DNA from: UBA7236 sp035439505
Lineage (GTDB): Bacteria > Bacteroidota > Bacteroidia > Chitinophagales > BACL12
Assembly (NCBI GenBank): GCA_035439505.1
Contig: DAORKJ010000010.1
Span: forward strand, 4,895 to 68,894
Reading direction: 5' to 3'
Length of the DNA stretch: 64,000 nt
The notes below the pieces were generated by a model. The model was not told where the DNA came from and searched no databases. It was given only the letters and a program-made list of their open reading frames with translations. How positions within the stretch are numbered: position 1 is the stretch's first letter; every line of letters begins with the position of its first letter. The translations under genes were made by a program, and so were the position numbers. Below, one piece after another: positions 1 through 9,342 of this stretch.

Positions 1-30
1 GCGCATCGACGTTCGGTTGGTTGCTTAACG

Positions 31-58
31 AAAAATCCCGCAAAAAATTTTTGCGGGA
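31..58 (-). terminator. Rho-independent terminator of lon
   Basis: An 11-bp perfect inverted repeat (arms 36-46 and 48-58, arm TCCCGCAAAAA) lies 30 bases past the lon stop. On the minus strand it is followed by a run of T. This is the expected shape of an intrinsic terminator. Nothing else is visible in bases 1-88. Confidence 0.8.
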
Positions 59-88
59 CGAAAATAATTCAATTTGTGCACTTATCCG

Positions 89-2539
89 TTATTTGGCTTT
101 AACTGCGGTTTTTTTGGTTGCAGCCTTTTTTTCCAAAGCGAGATGTAACACGTCCATCATATCTTCTACATAATGAAATTTAATGCCCTTAATAAACTGG
201 GGATTAATTTCAGTTACGTCCTTTTTGTTTTTTGCACACATTATAATATCCTTCACTCCAGAGCGTTTTGCAGCCAGCACCTTTTCTTTAATTCCGCCAA
301 CCGGTAATACTTTACCTCTCAAAGTTATTTCGCCTGTCATGGCTAAATACGATTTCACTTTTCTGCCAGTGAATGCCGATGCGAGTGAGGTGAGCATTGT
401 GATACCTGCACTAGGACCATCTTTCGGAATGGCGCCTTCAGGCACGTGCACGTGAATGGCGGTTTGTTCAAAAATATCAGGCGACAATCCTAATTCATCG
501 GCATGCGATTTTATAAATGTCAAAGCTGTTGAAGCCGACTCTTTCATAACATCACCTAAATTACCGGTAAGCTGTAAAGTGCCTTTTCCTTTGCTGAGTG
601 ATGTTTCAATAAACAAAATATCACCACCCACAGGCGTCCAGGCTAATCCAACAACCACACCTGGAACAGTAGTATTAAATATACTTTCCTTATCAAATTT
701 TGCTGTTCCAAGTATTCCTTCTACTTCCGATTGTTTTATGGTTTTATTATACTTTTCTCCGGTAGCCACATATTTTGCAATACGGCGCATTACCGAAGCA
801 ATTTGGCGATCAAAATCGCGCACACCACTTTCACGGGTATAGTTTTCGATAATTTGTGTTAACACATCATCAGTAAGTGCAATATCCCTTTGTTTTAAAC
901 CATGTTCCTTTTTTTGTTTCGGAACTAAATGGCGTTTACCTATTTCCACTTTTTCCTCTGTAGAGTAACCGCTTAAATAAATAATTTCCATGCGGTCGCG
1001 CAAAGCAGGTTGAATGGTATTAATATTATTTGCTGTTGCAATAAATAATATTTTAGACAAGTCGTATTCCAACTCTAAATAATTGTCATAAAAAGAGCTG
1101 TTTTGTTCCGGGTCAAGTACTTCTAAAAGTGCACTTGATGGATCGCCACGAAAATCGGTTCCAACCTTATCAATTTCATCTAAAATAAATACCGGGTTAG
1201 AAGATTTTACTCTTTTAATTGACTGCACAACACGACCCGGCATGGCGCCAATATAGGTTTTGCGGTGACCGCGAATTTCACTTTCATCGTGTAAACCCCC
1301 AAGGCTCATACGCACATATTTTCTGCCTAATGCTTTTGCAATAGACTGGCCCAACGAAGTTTTACCAACGCCCGGAGGACCAACCAAACATAAAATAGGA
1401 GATTTTAAATCGCCTTTCAATTTAAGTACGGCTAAATATTCAATTAAACGGTCCTTAATTTTATCTAAACCAAAATGGTCTTCATCCAAAACAGTTTTAG
1501 CATGTTTTAAATCGAAATTATCTGCTGTATACTCACCCCATGGTAATTCCAGCAACATTTCAATATAATTGGTAATTACCCCAAATTCGGCAGCATTTGG
1601 ATTAAGGCGTTGGAGTTTTTCGATTTCTTTATTAAATACTTCCTGCACATTTTTCGCCCATTTTTTTTCTGCTGCGCGAAGTTTATATCGTTTAATATCT
1701 TCATCCTGACTACTTCCACCCAATTCTTCCTGAATAGTGCGCAATTGTTGATTTAGGAAATATTCACGTTGTTGTTTATCTAAATCGGTGCGAACCTTAT
1801 TTTGAATTTTATTTTTGAGCTCCAGCATTTGCAGCTCGTTATTTAAAAAATTCAATACTTGTTGCGCACGCAAATACAAATCGTCGGTTTCCAATAATTT
1901 TTGTTTATCGGCAACATCAATTTGTAAATTCGATGAAACAAAATGCATTAAAAAAACAGGACTATTAATATTTTTCAAAACTACATTAGCTTCCTGCGGA
2001 ATATTAGGTGAAATTTTTACAATGTTAGAAGCGAGGTCCTTAATGGCTGATACAATAGCATTAAATTCTTTTTTATCGCCTTTGGTATTATCCTCCAACA
2101 AGGTAATACTTGCCTGAAGAAATGGGTCCTGTGCAGTAAATTTATTAACAGCAAAACGTTTTTTCCCTTGAATAATTACTGTGGTACTGCCATCAGGCAT
2201 TTTTATCTGTTTAATCACCTTGGCAATAACGCCGGTGGTATAAAGCTGACTGGTATCAGGGTCTTCTATATTGCCATCGCGTTGCGCAACAACACCAATC
2301 AGTTTATTCCCCTTAAATGCCACTTGAATAGCTTTTATGGATTTTTCACGACCAACTGTTATTGGCAGCACAACGCCGGGAAACAATACAGTATTGCGCA
2401 AAGGCATAACTGCAATAGTTTCGGGGTATTCAATTTTTATTTGGTCATCATCCTCTTCCAGTGATAATAACGGCAAAAACTCCACATCTTCTTCCATCAT
2501 AGAGGACAAAAAGTTATCATCAAATCCGAATTCTCTCAT
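89..2539 (-). CDS. lon: Lon ATP-dependent protease (S16)
   Basis: Cytoplasmic AAA+ serine protease that degrades misfolded and regulatory proteins. The 816 residues have the full Lon order: an N-terminal substrate-binding LON domain (about 35-240, beginning IAVMPLRNTVLFPG), a coiled region, the AAA+ module with Walker A GPPGVGKTS (about 386-394) and Walker B VFILDEIDKV, then the S16 protease domain with catalytic serine in PKDGPSAG (about 710) and lysine in GGIKEKVLAAK (about 752). The length is normal for Lon. The frame is open for 19 more codons upstream, but that stretch does not resemble Lon; ATG at 2537-2539 gives the usual acidic start MREFGFDDNF. The last residues are Lys/Ala-rich, common in this phylum. 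The gene is monocistronic, with a terminator just downstream. Confidence 0.97.
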   Translation of the reverse strand: MREFGFDDNFLSSMMEEDVEFLPLLSLEEDDDQIKIEYPETIAVMPLRNTVLFPGVVLPITVGREKSIKAIQVAFKGNKLIGVVAQRDGNIEDPDTSQLYTTGVIAKVIKQIKMPDGSTTVIIQGKKRFAVNKFTAQDPFLQASITLLEDNTKGDKKEFNAIVSAIKDLASNIVKISPNIPQEANVVLKNINSPVFLMHFVSSNLQIDVADKQKLLETDDLYLRAQQVLNFLNNELQMLELKNKIQNKVRTDLDKQQREYFLNQQLRTIQEELGGSSQDEDIKRYKLRAAEKKWAKNVQEVFNKEIEKLQRLNPNAAEFGVITNYIEMLLELPWGEYTADNFDLKHAKTVLDEDHFGLDKIKDRLIEYLAVLKLKGDLKSPILCLVGPPGVGKTSLGQSIAKALGRKYVRMSLGGLHDESEIRGHRKTYIGAMPGRVVQSIKRVKSSNPVFILDEIDKVGTDFRGDPSSALLEVLDPEQNSSFYDNYLELEYDLSKILFIATANNINTIQPALRDRMEIIYLSGYSTEEKVEIGKRHLVPKQKKEHGLKQRDIALTDDVLTQIIENYTRESGVRDFDRQIASVMRRIAKYVATGEKYNKTIKQSEVEGILGTAKFDKESIFNTTVPGVVVGLAWTPVGGDILFIETSLSKGKGTLQLTGNLGDVMKESASTALTFIKSHADELGLSPDIFEQTAIHVHVPEGAIPKDGPSAGITMLTSLASAFTGRKVKSYLAMTGEITLRGKVLPVGGIKEKVLAAKRSGVKDIIMCAKNKKDVTEINPQFIKGIKFHYVEDMMDVLHLALEKKAATKKTAVKAK

Positions 2540-2589
2540 TTTTTTTCTTTGAAAAGTTAAAACTAACACCAAAAATGCCGGTTGCCAAA

Positions 2590-2598
2590 TTAGCACTC
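2590..2598. promoter_or_regulatory. Possible half CIRCE-like site upstream of lon
   Basis: TTAGCACTC, identical to the left arm of the HrcA operator CIRCE, lies 51 bases upstream of the lon start. The right arm expected after a 9-nt spacer (GAGTGCTAA) is not there; only about 4 of 9 bases match. Two copies of CTGACAAAT (2625-2633 and 2665-2673) lie further upstream. A heat-shock role would fit lon, but a half site alone is weak evidence. Confidence 0.2.
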
Positions 2599-2676
2599 AA
2601 TTGTCGTGCCTCGGACAGAATTTGCTGACAAATGCAAGAAAATCTGCCAAAAGTCGTCGTTTTACTGACAAATTGA

Positions 2677-2684
2677 TAGATTTG
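2677..2684 (+). promoter_or_regulatory. -7 box TAGATTTG
   Basis: Exact match to the Bacteroidota -7 consensus TAnnTTTG, ending 7 bases before the ATG at 2692. No clear -33 TTG lies at 17-23 nt. Transcription would start at about the ATG, so the mRNA would be leaderless or the true start lies downstream. Confidence 0.45.
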
Positions 2685-2691
2685 CATAACA

Positions 2692-3309
2692 ATGGTTGAA
2701 GCCCTATTGTATAAAAAACTATTCCTCTACCTCATCCCCTTTAATTTTCTGATTGGAGAATACAATTTTGGGATGCAGTATCGTTTTACTGACGAATGGG
2801 CAGTTGATATCAATACGGGTTATATTGGCAACATTGAAGGAACCTACACTAGTACTGTTTATGAGAATATTTTTAATAGTGGCACATTTTATTATAGCGG
2901 TCCATTTATTAAAACTTCAATTTTAGCTGTAGTTCCCAGAGGCACCAACCCACTCAAAACTGATTACAATCAAGTAGAAATTGCATATAGAATGCTGGGT
3001 TACGACGAATTGGACTTTGAGGATAAAACCGAAAAGGGAAAATTATTTAACATCAGTGAAGATATGCAGGCAATCAGTTTATCGTGGAAGGCCGGTTATA
3101 ATATTATACCGAGAGAAGTATTTGAAATAAATGCATTTGTGGGATTTGGTATTCAAATGCGATTTAAGAATACCACCGTAAACAGTTATGGTTATAATTA
3201 TCATTCAGATATGTTTGAAGTGAATGATATTACAGAATCGATGCAAACAACGCCATTATTCCATGCAGGTATTAAAGTAGGATTAAAAACAATTAATAAC
3301 GTTAAATAA
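2692..3309 (+). CDS. Outer-membrane beta-barrel-like protein, probably lacking its export signal
   Basis: The 205 residues alternate polar and hydrophobic positions and carry many aromatic residues, as in small outer-membrane barrels (for example GEYNFGMQYRFTDEWAV, then SLSWKAGYNIIP and FEINAFVGFGIQMRF). The C-terminus FHAGIKVGLKTI resembles closing strands. The N-terminus MVEALLYKKLFLYLIPFN already looks like the first barrel strand, and no clean signal peptide precedes it in any frame. The gene may be 5'-truncated or use another start. It lies 20 bases upstream of the M48 protease gene on the same strand, so they are probably co-transcribed. Specific function unknown. Confidence 0.6.
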   Translation: MVEALLYKKLFLYLIPFNFLIGEYNFGMQYRFTDEWAVDINTGYIGNIEGTYTSTVYENIFNSGTFYYSGPFIKTSILAVVPRGTNPLKTDYNQVEIAYRMLGYDELDFEDKTEKGKLFNISEDMQAISLSWKAGYNIIPREVFEINAFVGFGIQMRFKNTTVNSYGYNYHSDMFEVNDITESMQTTPLFHAGIKVGLKTINNVK

Positions 3310-3329
3310 AATACAACTTCAGAAAACAT

Positions 3330-5531
3330 ATGCGGAAACTACTTTTGCTTTTACTTACCAACTGTTGCATATTAGCAGCAAGCTGGTCACAACAAATTGA
3401 TTTCGAAAATTTCACAACACTCAAGTCCGTTGGTAAAATACCTGAAGACTTTACTACCCTGGCGTCAACAAAATTTAAACAAGACGCTGCTGAAATAGCA
3501 AGTGAAAACGGTCGAGAAAAAGCAGATAAGGAAATCTTTTTATTGGAATCTAATTTTCTCATTAACGAAATGTTACACAGTGGACGTGTAATTTTTGGAG
3601 ACCCGGTTACTACCTATCTAAATAACATTAAAGCAGAAATACTTAAAGCAAATCCTGAGCTTGATGACGACATACGTATTTATACGCTCTTGTCTAATGA
3701 CGTGAATGCATTTACTGCTGATAATGGAATTGTTCTGGTTACAACAGGTTTGGTTGCACAAGCACAAAATGAAGCGGAAATTGCCTTTATACTTTGCCAT
3801 GAATTCAGTCACTTTTATAAAAAACACGCTATCGACAATTACGTTGAAAATCGTAAAATTGAACGTGGTATTGGTGTCTACAGCAGTTTAGATAATGACG
3901 CAGTGGATTTGGAAAAATTCAAATACTCTAAAGATTTAGAAACTGAAGCTGATGTGGTTGGTTTGAGTTATTATAAAAAAACCAAGTATAGCTTAAATGC
4001 TGCCGAAAATGTATTTGATGTGTTATTGTATTCTTATTTACCTTTTAATGAAATCACCTTTCCGCGTGAGTATTTTAACGAAGGACCATATGTTTTACCA
4101 GGCAAATTATTTTTAGACACATTGGCATCCATAACAGCAGCGGAAGATTATGATGATGAAACCAGCACGCATCCAAATATCAAAAAACGAAAAACCGCAA
4201 TAACTGATGGTATAGGCAATTTTAGTAATGATGAGAGAATTGATTACCTGCAAGATGTAGCCGATTTTAATTATGTACAGAAAATTTGCAGGTTTCAGGG
4301 TTGTGAAATGTATTTATATGATATCGAGTATGAAAACGCTATTTATCAAGCCTTTTTATTGCAACAGGAAGATAGCAGCAACCTTTATTTAAAAAATGTT
4401 ATTGCACAATCTTTGTACGGCATGAGTATGTATAAAAATGCAAGTGCTTCACAGGAATGGCATCGTTATTATAAAAAAGTAGAAGGCGAATCGCAGCAGT
4501 TGTTTTACATGGGTTATAAATTAAACGCTAAAGAACTCAACATATTGGCATTGAAATATGCTTGGGAATTATATCAAACTGATAGTACAAATACTGCCTT
4601 ATATAAAATTTGTGTGCAGCTTGGCGATGAACTAGTCAATGAAAATAAAATCAAAACATCTGAATTTTTGGATGCCAAAGCAACCGCAGATTATATAAAT
4701 AAATTTCAGGAACAAGACAGTATGTCTAGCCTTAGGGAGGTTGTAACAACCGACAAACCGAAAACAAAATATGACAAAATAAAACAGGAGAAAGCAGTGC
4801 CTGAAGAAAATGTTGAATATTGGAAATTTGCATTTAACAAATATATTGAAGACAAAGCGTTTTTAGCGCTACTCGAAGAAGATGTGGTGATAAATAAAAA
4901 AACAAAACGTAAAAAATCTGATGGGGAATACCATTTGGGGCTAGACGAAGTTGTAGTTGTTGATCCGGTTTATTATAGTATTAATGAAAAATTAGAAAAC
5001 CCAATTCTATATCAGGATGCTGAACAAGCTAAAATAGCATTGAAAGATAAATTAAAAAGTAATGCGGATGAGCTATCATTAAAACTGAAATATCTTGACT
5101 ACCATGATTTGGAGGCCAATGATACCGAGTTATTTAATGACCTTTCTATACTCAATCGCTGGATGAATGAAAAAATTAGCCACCTTGGAGAAGAAGTATT
5201 TATGCATACGTCTACCAACGATGAATTTTTAGCTTTGTCGAATAAATATAATATTGATGATTTTGCCTGGATGGGCATTGTTTCATTTACTGAAGAAGAA
5301 AAATATCTAGTTGCAAAAATAGCATTATGTATTTACTTTCCAATAGCACCTTTTCTGATTGCCGATTTAGTAACACCAAACAGAAATACATTCTTCTTTA
5401 CACTGGTTGCCAATGCAGAAACAGGCAAGTTAACAATGCAATATTATAACAATACCCTGCAAAACGACAGCCACGCTGTTCAAATGAGCAATTTGTATTA
5501 TATTCTTCAACAAATTAAATCTAAAAAATAA
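3330..5531 (+). CDS. Exported M48-family metalloprotease
   Basis: Zinc metallopeptidase-like protein of 733 residues. A signal peptide is visible (MRKLLLLLLTNCCILAASWS, cleavage likely before QQ), so it should act in the periplasm or at the outer membrane. The catalytic motif HEFSH is at residues 157-161, and the third ligand lies in ETEADVVG near residue 204, the M48 arrangement also seen in BepA/LoiP-like proteins. The 400 or so residues after the protease domain are not recognised; they are rich in Lys, Glu and Asp and may be helical repeats. The stop overlaps the next start as TAATG, which suggests translational coupling with the barrel-like protein downstream. A role in outer-membrane protein quality control is inference. 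Confidence 0.85.
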   Translation: MRKLLLLLLTNCCILAASWSQQIDFENFTTLKSVGKIPEDFTTLASTKFKQDAAEIASENGREKADKEIFLLESNFLINEMLHSGRVIFGDPVTTYLNNIKAEILKANPELDDDIRIYTLLSNDVNAFTADNGIVLVTTGLVAQAQNEAEIAFILCHEFSHFYKKHAIDNYVENRKIERGIGVYSSLDNDAVDLEKFKYSKDLETEADVVGLSYYKKTKYSLNAAENVFDVLLYSYLPFNEITFPREYFNEGPYVLPGKLFLDTLASITAAEDYDDETSTHPNIKKRKTAITDGIGNFSNDERIDYLQDVADFNYVQKICRFQGCEMYLYDIEYENAIYQAFLLQQEDSSNLYLKNVIAQSLYGMSMYKNASASQEWHRYYKKVEGESQQLFYMGYKLNAKELNILALKYAWELYQTDSTNTALYKICVQLGDELVNENKIKTSEFLDAKATADYINKFQEQDSMSSLREVVTTDKPKTKYDKIKQEKAVPEENVEYWKFAFNKYIEDKAFLALLEEDVVINKKTKRKKSDGEYHLGLDEVVVVDPVYYSINEKLENPILYQDAEQAKIALKDKLKSNADELSLKLKYLDYHDLEANDTELFNDLSILNRWMNEKISHLGEEVFMHTSTNDEFLALSNKYNIDDFAWMGIVSFTEEEKYLVAKIALCIYFPIAPFLIADLVTPNRNTFFFTLVANAETGKLTMQYYNNTLQNDSHAVQMSNLYYILQQIKSKK

Positions 5532-6376
5532 TGCGCCTTAAAATAATTCTTGTAACCGCAATTTTGAGTGTAATCACATTTACCTCAAAAGCTCAATCGC
5601 CCGGCTATATGGGCAAAAAATTTATTGTTAAAGTAGAATTGCTTACTACACCAACATTTTATAAGTTGAATGACATTAATGGTTATGAAACATATGAAAA
5701 TGTAACTTCTATAAATGGTTTTGGATTTAGCTTTACCCCTTCAGTAGGTATTGAATATGTTATTGGCAAAGGAGCTTCGGCTGGTATTGCTTTGAGAACA
5801 AGTAGCCTTAAAATGCCAATGAATTATTATGAACTGGGCAGTGGTTATGATGAAGAACTTGAGGAGTATTATACACTTGGTTTTGTGGGTGAAACCAAAT
5901 TAAAAACAAAAATGACCAGCATTTATTTAAAATTTTACCCACACAAAAAACGAGGCTCAATAGCTCCACTTGGCAGATTTCATCAATTTGAACTCATAGT
6001 AGGTGGCACTACCTACCAAAACGGTGAAGTGATAATTACTAATCAAACAGACCCTAATGCCCAATTAGTTGGTGCAGGTGACTATCAAAATTATATTTTA
6101 TACGATGACATTAATGAATTATCATTTGAAGAAAAAATTCCTATTCAAATGTTAAAATATGCATACGGATATGAAACCATAATAAAAGATAAAATTCCGA
6201 TAGAAATGAGTATGCAAATCGCCTTCAGTGTTGCAGAATCCTTCGCTGAATTAACCGGCAATGTGGTTTCTTATGAATCTTATGGTGAATTCCTGTTTTA
6301 TGAGAATTTGAATGATCGTTTCAGTCGTTCATTAAACATCACATTTAATATTGGGTTAGGATATTTAGTGTTTTAA
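5531..6376 (+). CDS. Secreted outer-membrane beta-barrel-like protein
   Basis: A 281-residue protein with a good signal peptide (MRLKIILVTAILSVITFTSKA, cleavage before QS). The mature part has alternating beta-strand patterns (FGFSFTPSVGIEYVIGKGAS, FHQFELIVGGTTY) and ends LNITFNIGLGYLVF with a C-terminal Phe, typical of outer-membrane barrels. I do not recognise a named family. Its start overlaps the M48 protease stop by one base, so the two are expected to be made together; it may be a client or partner of the protease. It ends just before a strong terminator. Confidence 0.65.
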   Translation: MRLKIILVTAILSVITFTSKAQSPGYMGKKFIVKVELLTTPTFYKLNDINGYETYENVTSINGFGFSFTPSVGIEYVIGKGASAGIALRTSSLKMPMNYYELGSGYDEELEEYYTLGFVGETKLKTKMTSIYLKFYPHKKRGSIAPLGRFHQFELIVGGTTYQNGEVIITNQTDPNAQLVGAGDYQNYILYDDINELSFEEKIPIQMLKYAYGYETIIKDKIPIEMSMQIAFSVAESFAELTGNVVSYESYGEFLFYENLNDRFSRSLNITFNIGLGYLVF

Positions 6377-6391
6377 TTATCACTTCTAAAT

Positions 6392-6430
6392 AAAAAAGCG
6401 CCTTGCTCTTAAAAAGAACAAGGCGCTTTT
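6392..6430. terminator. Bidirectional terminator
   Basis: A GC-containing hairpin (arms AAAAGCGCCTTG and CAAGGCGCTTTT) with A/T runs on both sides lies between two convergent genes, so it can end transcription from both strands. Confidence 0.85.
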
Positions 6431-6444
6431 TATTATAGTTTCAT

Positions 6445-8268
6445 TTATCTGGCAAGCACTATTGTTTGCGTGTAAACAGTATTGTTTGCGGTTAACTTAA
6501 CTACATACAAACCATCTGTTAATGTAGTAAGTAGTATTTTAGTTAATTCAGCATTTGTTTTTTGTTGCAAAACAATTTCACCTAACTGATTTATCAAATC
6601 AATATCATAGTTGATGTGGTCTCCAAGTGGGGACTGAATAAATAATTCATCATTTGTAGGATTAGGATATATTTTTAAAGCATTTATAAAAATATTATTG
6701 ATTGCAACTGTTAAAGCAACAGATTCACTAGTTGCTGAACAATTATTGATATCTGTGGCAACAACATAATAATTTCCCGATGTTGTTGCATCGTAAGTTG
6801 ATGATGTTGCACCTTCAATTAAAACACCATCCAAATACCATTGCCAGCTTATGCCGTTGTCGGCAGTCAGCGTATTACCTGCAACAGTAACAGCTACATC
6901 AAATGCCGGTAATTCATTGATAAAAACAGTTTTTTGTCTTTCGCAACCAGCATTATCAATAACGGTAACTGTATAATTACCGGTAGTTAATCCGGAAATA
7001 TCTTCTGTAATTGCTCCGTTTGACCATTCAATTGTATATGGCGCTTCTCCATTGGTGATAGATAAATCAGCAGCTCCATCTAAAGTTCCACACGTATAAT
7101 CAGTACCTGTTACTGAAATAACGAAGTCACCACATGCATCCTGAATTTTATATATTTTTCCTGTGCTTAAATCTGCACAATATAATTCCCCATTTACATC
7201 TTCACCAATTACCGAAATATCAGTTGCAACATCATCCATACGTTCGTAGCTCCATGGAAGTGGACCATCTGCATCAACCCACCACCAATTACCGGAAACA
7301 TAATCGGCGCATAAATAATAACCATACATGCCGGGATATAAACTTCCGCGATATACATATCCACCGGTAATACTAAAACCTCCGGTTGTAAAATTATGCG
7401 GATACTGGAAAATAGGCATCGTGTATGTTGAAATATCGTCGTCACATCCGGCATCATTAAATTCATCGAAACCTTCATAACATCTCCATCCATAATTATG
7501 ACCACCATCTCCGGCCAATTCAACATCTACTTCTTCCTGTAAATTTTGACCTACATCGCCAATCCACATATTGCCTGTGAGTTTATCAAAACTAAAACGC
7601 CAAGGGTTGCGGTAACCAATAGCCCATATTTCAGGTAAAGTATCAGCTGCAACAGCAAATGGATTTGAGGCAGGGATGGCATACGGGCTACCACTATCAA
7701 TATCTAATCGATGCATTTTTCCTAATTTATTTTCGGGATTTTGTGCCCTGTCACCCGGGTCACCAGCAGAGCCCCCATCGCCAAGACCAATATACAAATA
7801 ACCATCCTGACCAAATCGTAAACAGCCTCCATTGTGATTAACAAAAGGCTGGTCGGCAGTAAAAATTTCCAATTCAGTGGTAGGGTCAGCTACATCGGGA
7901 TCGAAGGTGCTCACCGTAAACCTGGCTATTACCGTATTCCCGTCAAGGTCGTTATAATGCACAAAAAAGTATCCATTTTCAGCATAATTCGGATGGAAAG
8001 CCAATCCCAATAAACCTTGCTCTTGGTATCCGGATTCAACCTGAGTATGGATATCAAGGAAATTAACCGGATTAACACTTCCGTCAGGCTGCACTATTTT
8101 GATATAGCCGTAACGTTCCACCACAAAAAGGCGCTCGTCACCTGCATTTACAATATCCACCGGTGCAGAAAGGCCAGTAGCAAAATTATCCAGTAGGATA
8201 GCCGGTTGGGCAAAACTCACTATTGTAATAGCAGTGAAAAATGCAAGAATTGTTGTTTTTTTCAACAT
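6445..8268 (-). CDS. PQQ-dependent sugar dehydrogenase-like protein, T9SS-exported
   Basis: A 607-residue secreted protein. Signal peptide MLKKTTILAFFTAITIVSFA. Residues about 25-375 are a soluble quinoprotein glucose/sorbosone dehydrogenase-type beta-propeller (GLSAPVDIVNAGDERLFVVE, EQGLLGLAFHPNY); the family's catalytic His is in NHNGGCLRFG near residue 143. An SprB-type repeat follows (DGAADLSITNGEAPYTIEW), then an Ig-like segment, then a T9SS type A sorting domain starting IKIYPNPTNDE and ending in basic VLAR. The expected reaction is PQQ-linked oxidation of an aldose or similar sugar at the cell surface; the substrate cannot be read from the sequence. Single gene between two terminator regions. 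Confidence 0.88.
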   Translation of the reverse strand: MLKKTTILAFFTAITIVSFAQPAILLDNFATGLSAPVDIVNAGDERLFVVERYGYIKIVQPDGSVNPVNFLDIHTQVESGYQEQGLLGLAFHPNYAENGYFFVHYNDLDGNTVIARFTVSTFDPDVADPTTELEIFTADQPFVNHNGGCLRFGQDGYLYIGLGDGGSAGDPGDRAQNPENKLGKMHRLDIDSGSPYAIPASNPFAVAADTLPEIWAIGYRNPWRFSFDKLTGNMWIGDVGQNLQEEVDVELAGDGGHNYGWRCYEGFDEFNDAGCDDDISTYTMPIFQYPHNFTTGGFSITGGYVYRGSLYPGMYGYYLCADYVSGNWWWVDADGPLPWSYERMDDVATDISVIGEDVNGELYCADLSTGKIYKIQDACGDFVISVTGTDYTCGTLDGAADLSITNGEAPYTIEWSNGAITEDISGLTTGNYTVTVIDNAGCERQKTVFINELPAFDVAVTVAGNTLTADNGISWQWYLDGVLIEGATSSTYDATTSGNYYVVATDINNCSATSESVALTVAINNIFINALKIYPNPTNDELFIQSPLGDHINYDIDLINQLGEIVLQQKTNAELTKILLTTLTDGLYVVKLTANNTVYTQTIVLAR

Positions 8269-8412
8269 TTAACCATATTTTTGGTAAAGATAGCATAAGC
8301 TGATTTGCAGAGCATGTCAGGTTTGTGTCAGATTTGTGCATAAAATTGTTTGTATATACACAAATATTTGTTACTTTAGTCTCGGATTTCCAAAAACCAA
8401 TTAATTCTGTAT

Positions 8413-9255
8413 ATGAAAAAACTTCTTATTGTGGCAGTAGCAGTAACATCTGCATTGGCATTCTCTTCATGCGCAAAAGACCGTATTTACGGTTGTACCG
8501 ACCCATTTTCAATCAGTTATAATCCAAATGCAACTGATGATGATGGTACTTGTTTTGTTCCAAGCAGCCAAAAAGTTGCTTTAATGGGCGATTTTACTGC
8601 AACATGGTGTCCATATTGTGGTGAATGGGGTGCACCTGAATTTGAAAAAGCGATTGCTGGAACAGGCCCGGCTGCAATACCTCTAGGTATACACAATACA
8701 GATGAAATTACAAGCGATGTAGCTCAGGCATTAACCGATTATTACGGAGCAGATGGTACAGTAACTGGATATCCTACATTATTAGTTTGGAACCAAGGCT
8801 CTTTTTATGACGGCGAATTAATGGCTGCTGCAGCTTTAACAGACGCTGCAACAGGTCCGGCAGAAGCTGGAGCAGTTGCTAGTTTCACTGATAATGGCAC
8901 AGCAATATCTATTTCTGTTAGCGCAGAAACATTTGCTGATGTAACAGGTGATTATTTTGTTGTTGCTTATTTAATGGAAGATGGTATTGTTAGACCTCAG
9001 AAAATTAATGGCTTACCTGACAATCCAAACTTTGTTCATAATCACGTAATTCGTGCTTCTTCCAATGGCACACCTTGGGGCGAACAATTCATTTTTGCTG
9101 CAGGATTAAATGGATCAACATTTTTAAAAACATATCAAGTTGTTAAGGATCCAACATGGGTAATTGAAAACATGTATATGGTTGCTATTGTTTGGAAATA
9201 CGATTCATCTACAGAATCTTACACTTATGTAAATGCACAAGAAACTCACTTTTAA
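8413..9255 (+). CDS. Omp28-like lipoprotein with thioredoxin-fold CPYC motif
   Basis: A 280-residue lipoprotein: the signal peptide ends in lipobox AFSSC (Cys about 20). A short Cys-containing segment (YGCTDPFSISYNPNATDDDG) resembles the calcium-binding-like stretch often found in Bacteroidota surface proteins. It is followed by a thioredoxin-like domain with FTATWCPYCGEWG (redox motif CPYC) and the cis-Pro region GYPTLLV. The rest matches the Omp28-related outer-membrane protein family in general pattern. A thiol-disulfide role in the envelope is likely from the motif; the substrate is unknown. Monocistronic, ending in a strong terminator. Confidence 0.8.
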   Translation: MKKLLIVAVAVTSALAFSSCAKDRIYGCTDPFSISYNPNATDDDGTCFVPSSQKVALMGDFTATWCPYCGEWGAPEFEKAIAGTGPAAIPLGIHNTDEITSDVAQALTDYYGADGTVTGYPTLLVWNQGSFYDGELMAAAALTDAATGPAEAGAVASFTDNGTAISISVSAETFADVTGDYFVVAYLMEDGIVRPQKINGLPDNPNFVHNHVIRASSNGTPWGEQFIFAAGLNGSTFLKTYQVVKDPTWVIENMYMVAIVWKYDSSTESYTYVNAQETHF

Positions 9256-9271
9256 TCAATAAACTTATCAT

Positions 9272-9306
9272 AAAAAAAAGCCTTCCAATTCGGGAGGCTT
9301 TTTTTT
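9272..9306. terminator. Bidirectional terminator
   Basis: Hairpin AAAAAAAAGCCTTCC / GGGAGGCTTTTTTTT with a short loop, between the convergent Omp28-like gene and pdxJ. A- and T-runs on both sides make it usable from either strand. Confidence 0.85.
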
Positions 9307-9342
9307 ATGATTTGTATTTTGTGTTTTATTATTTACTTTATG

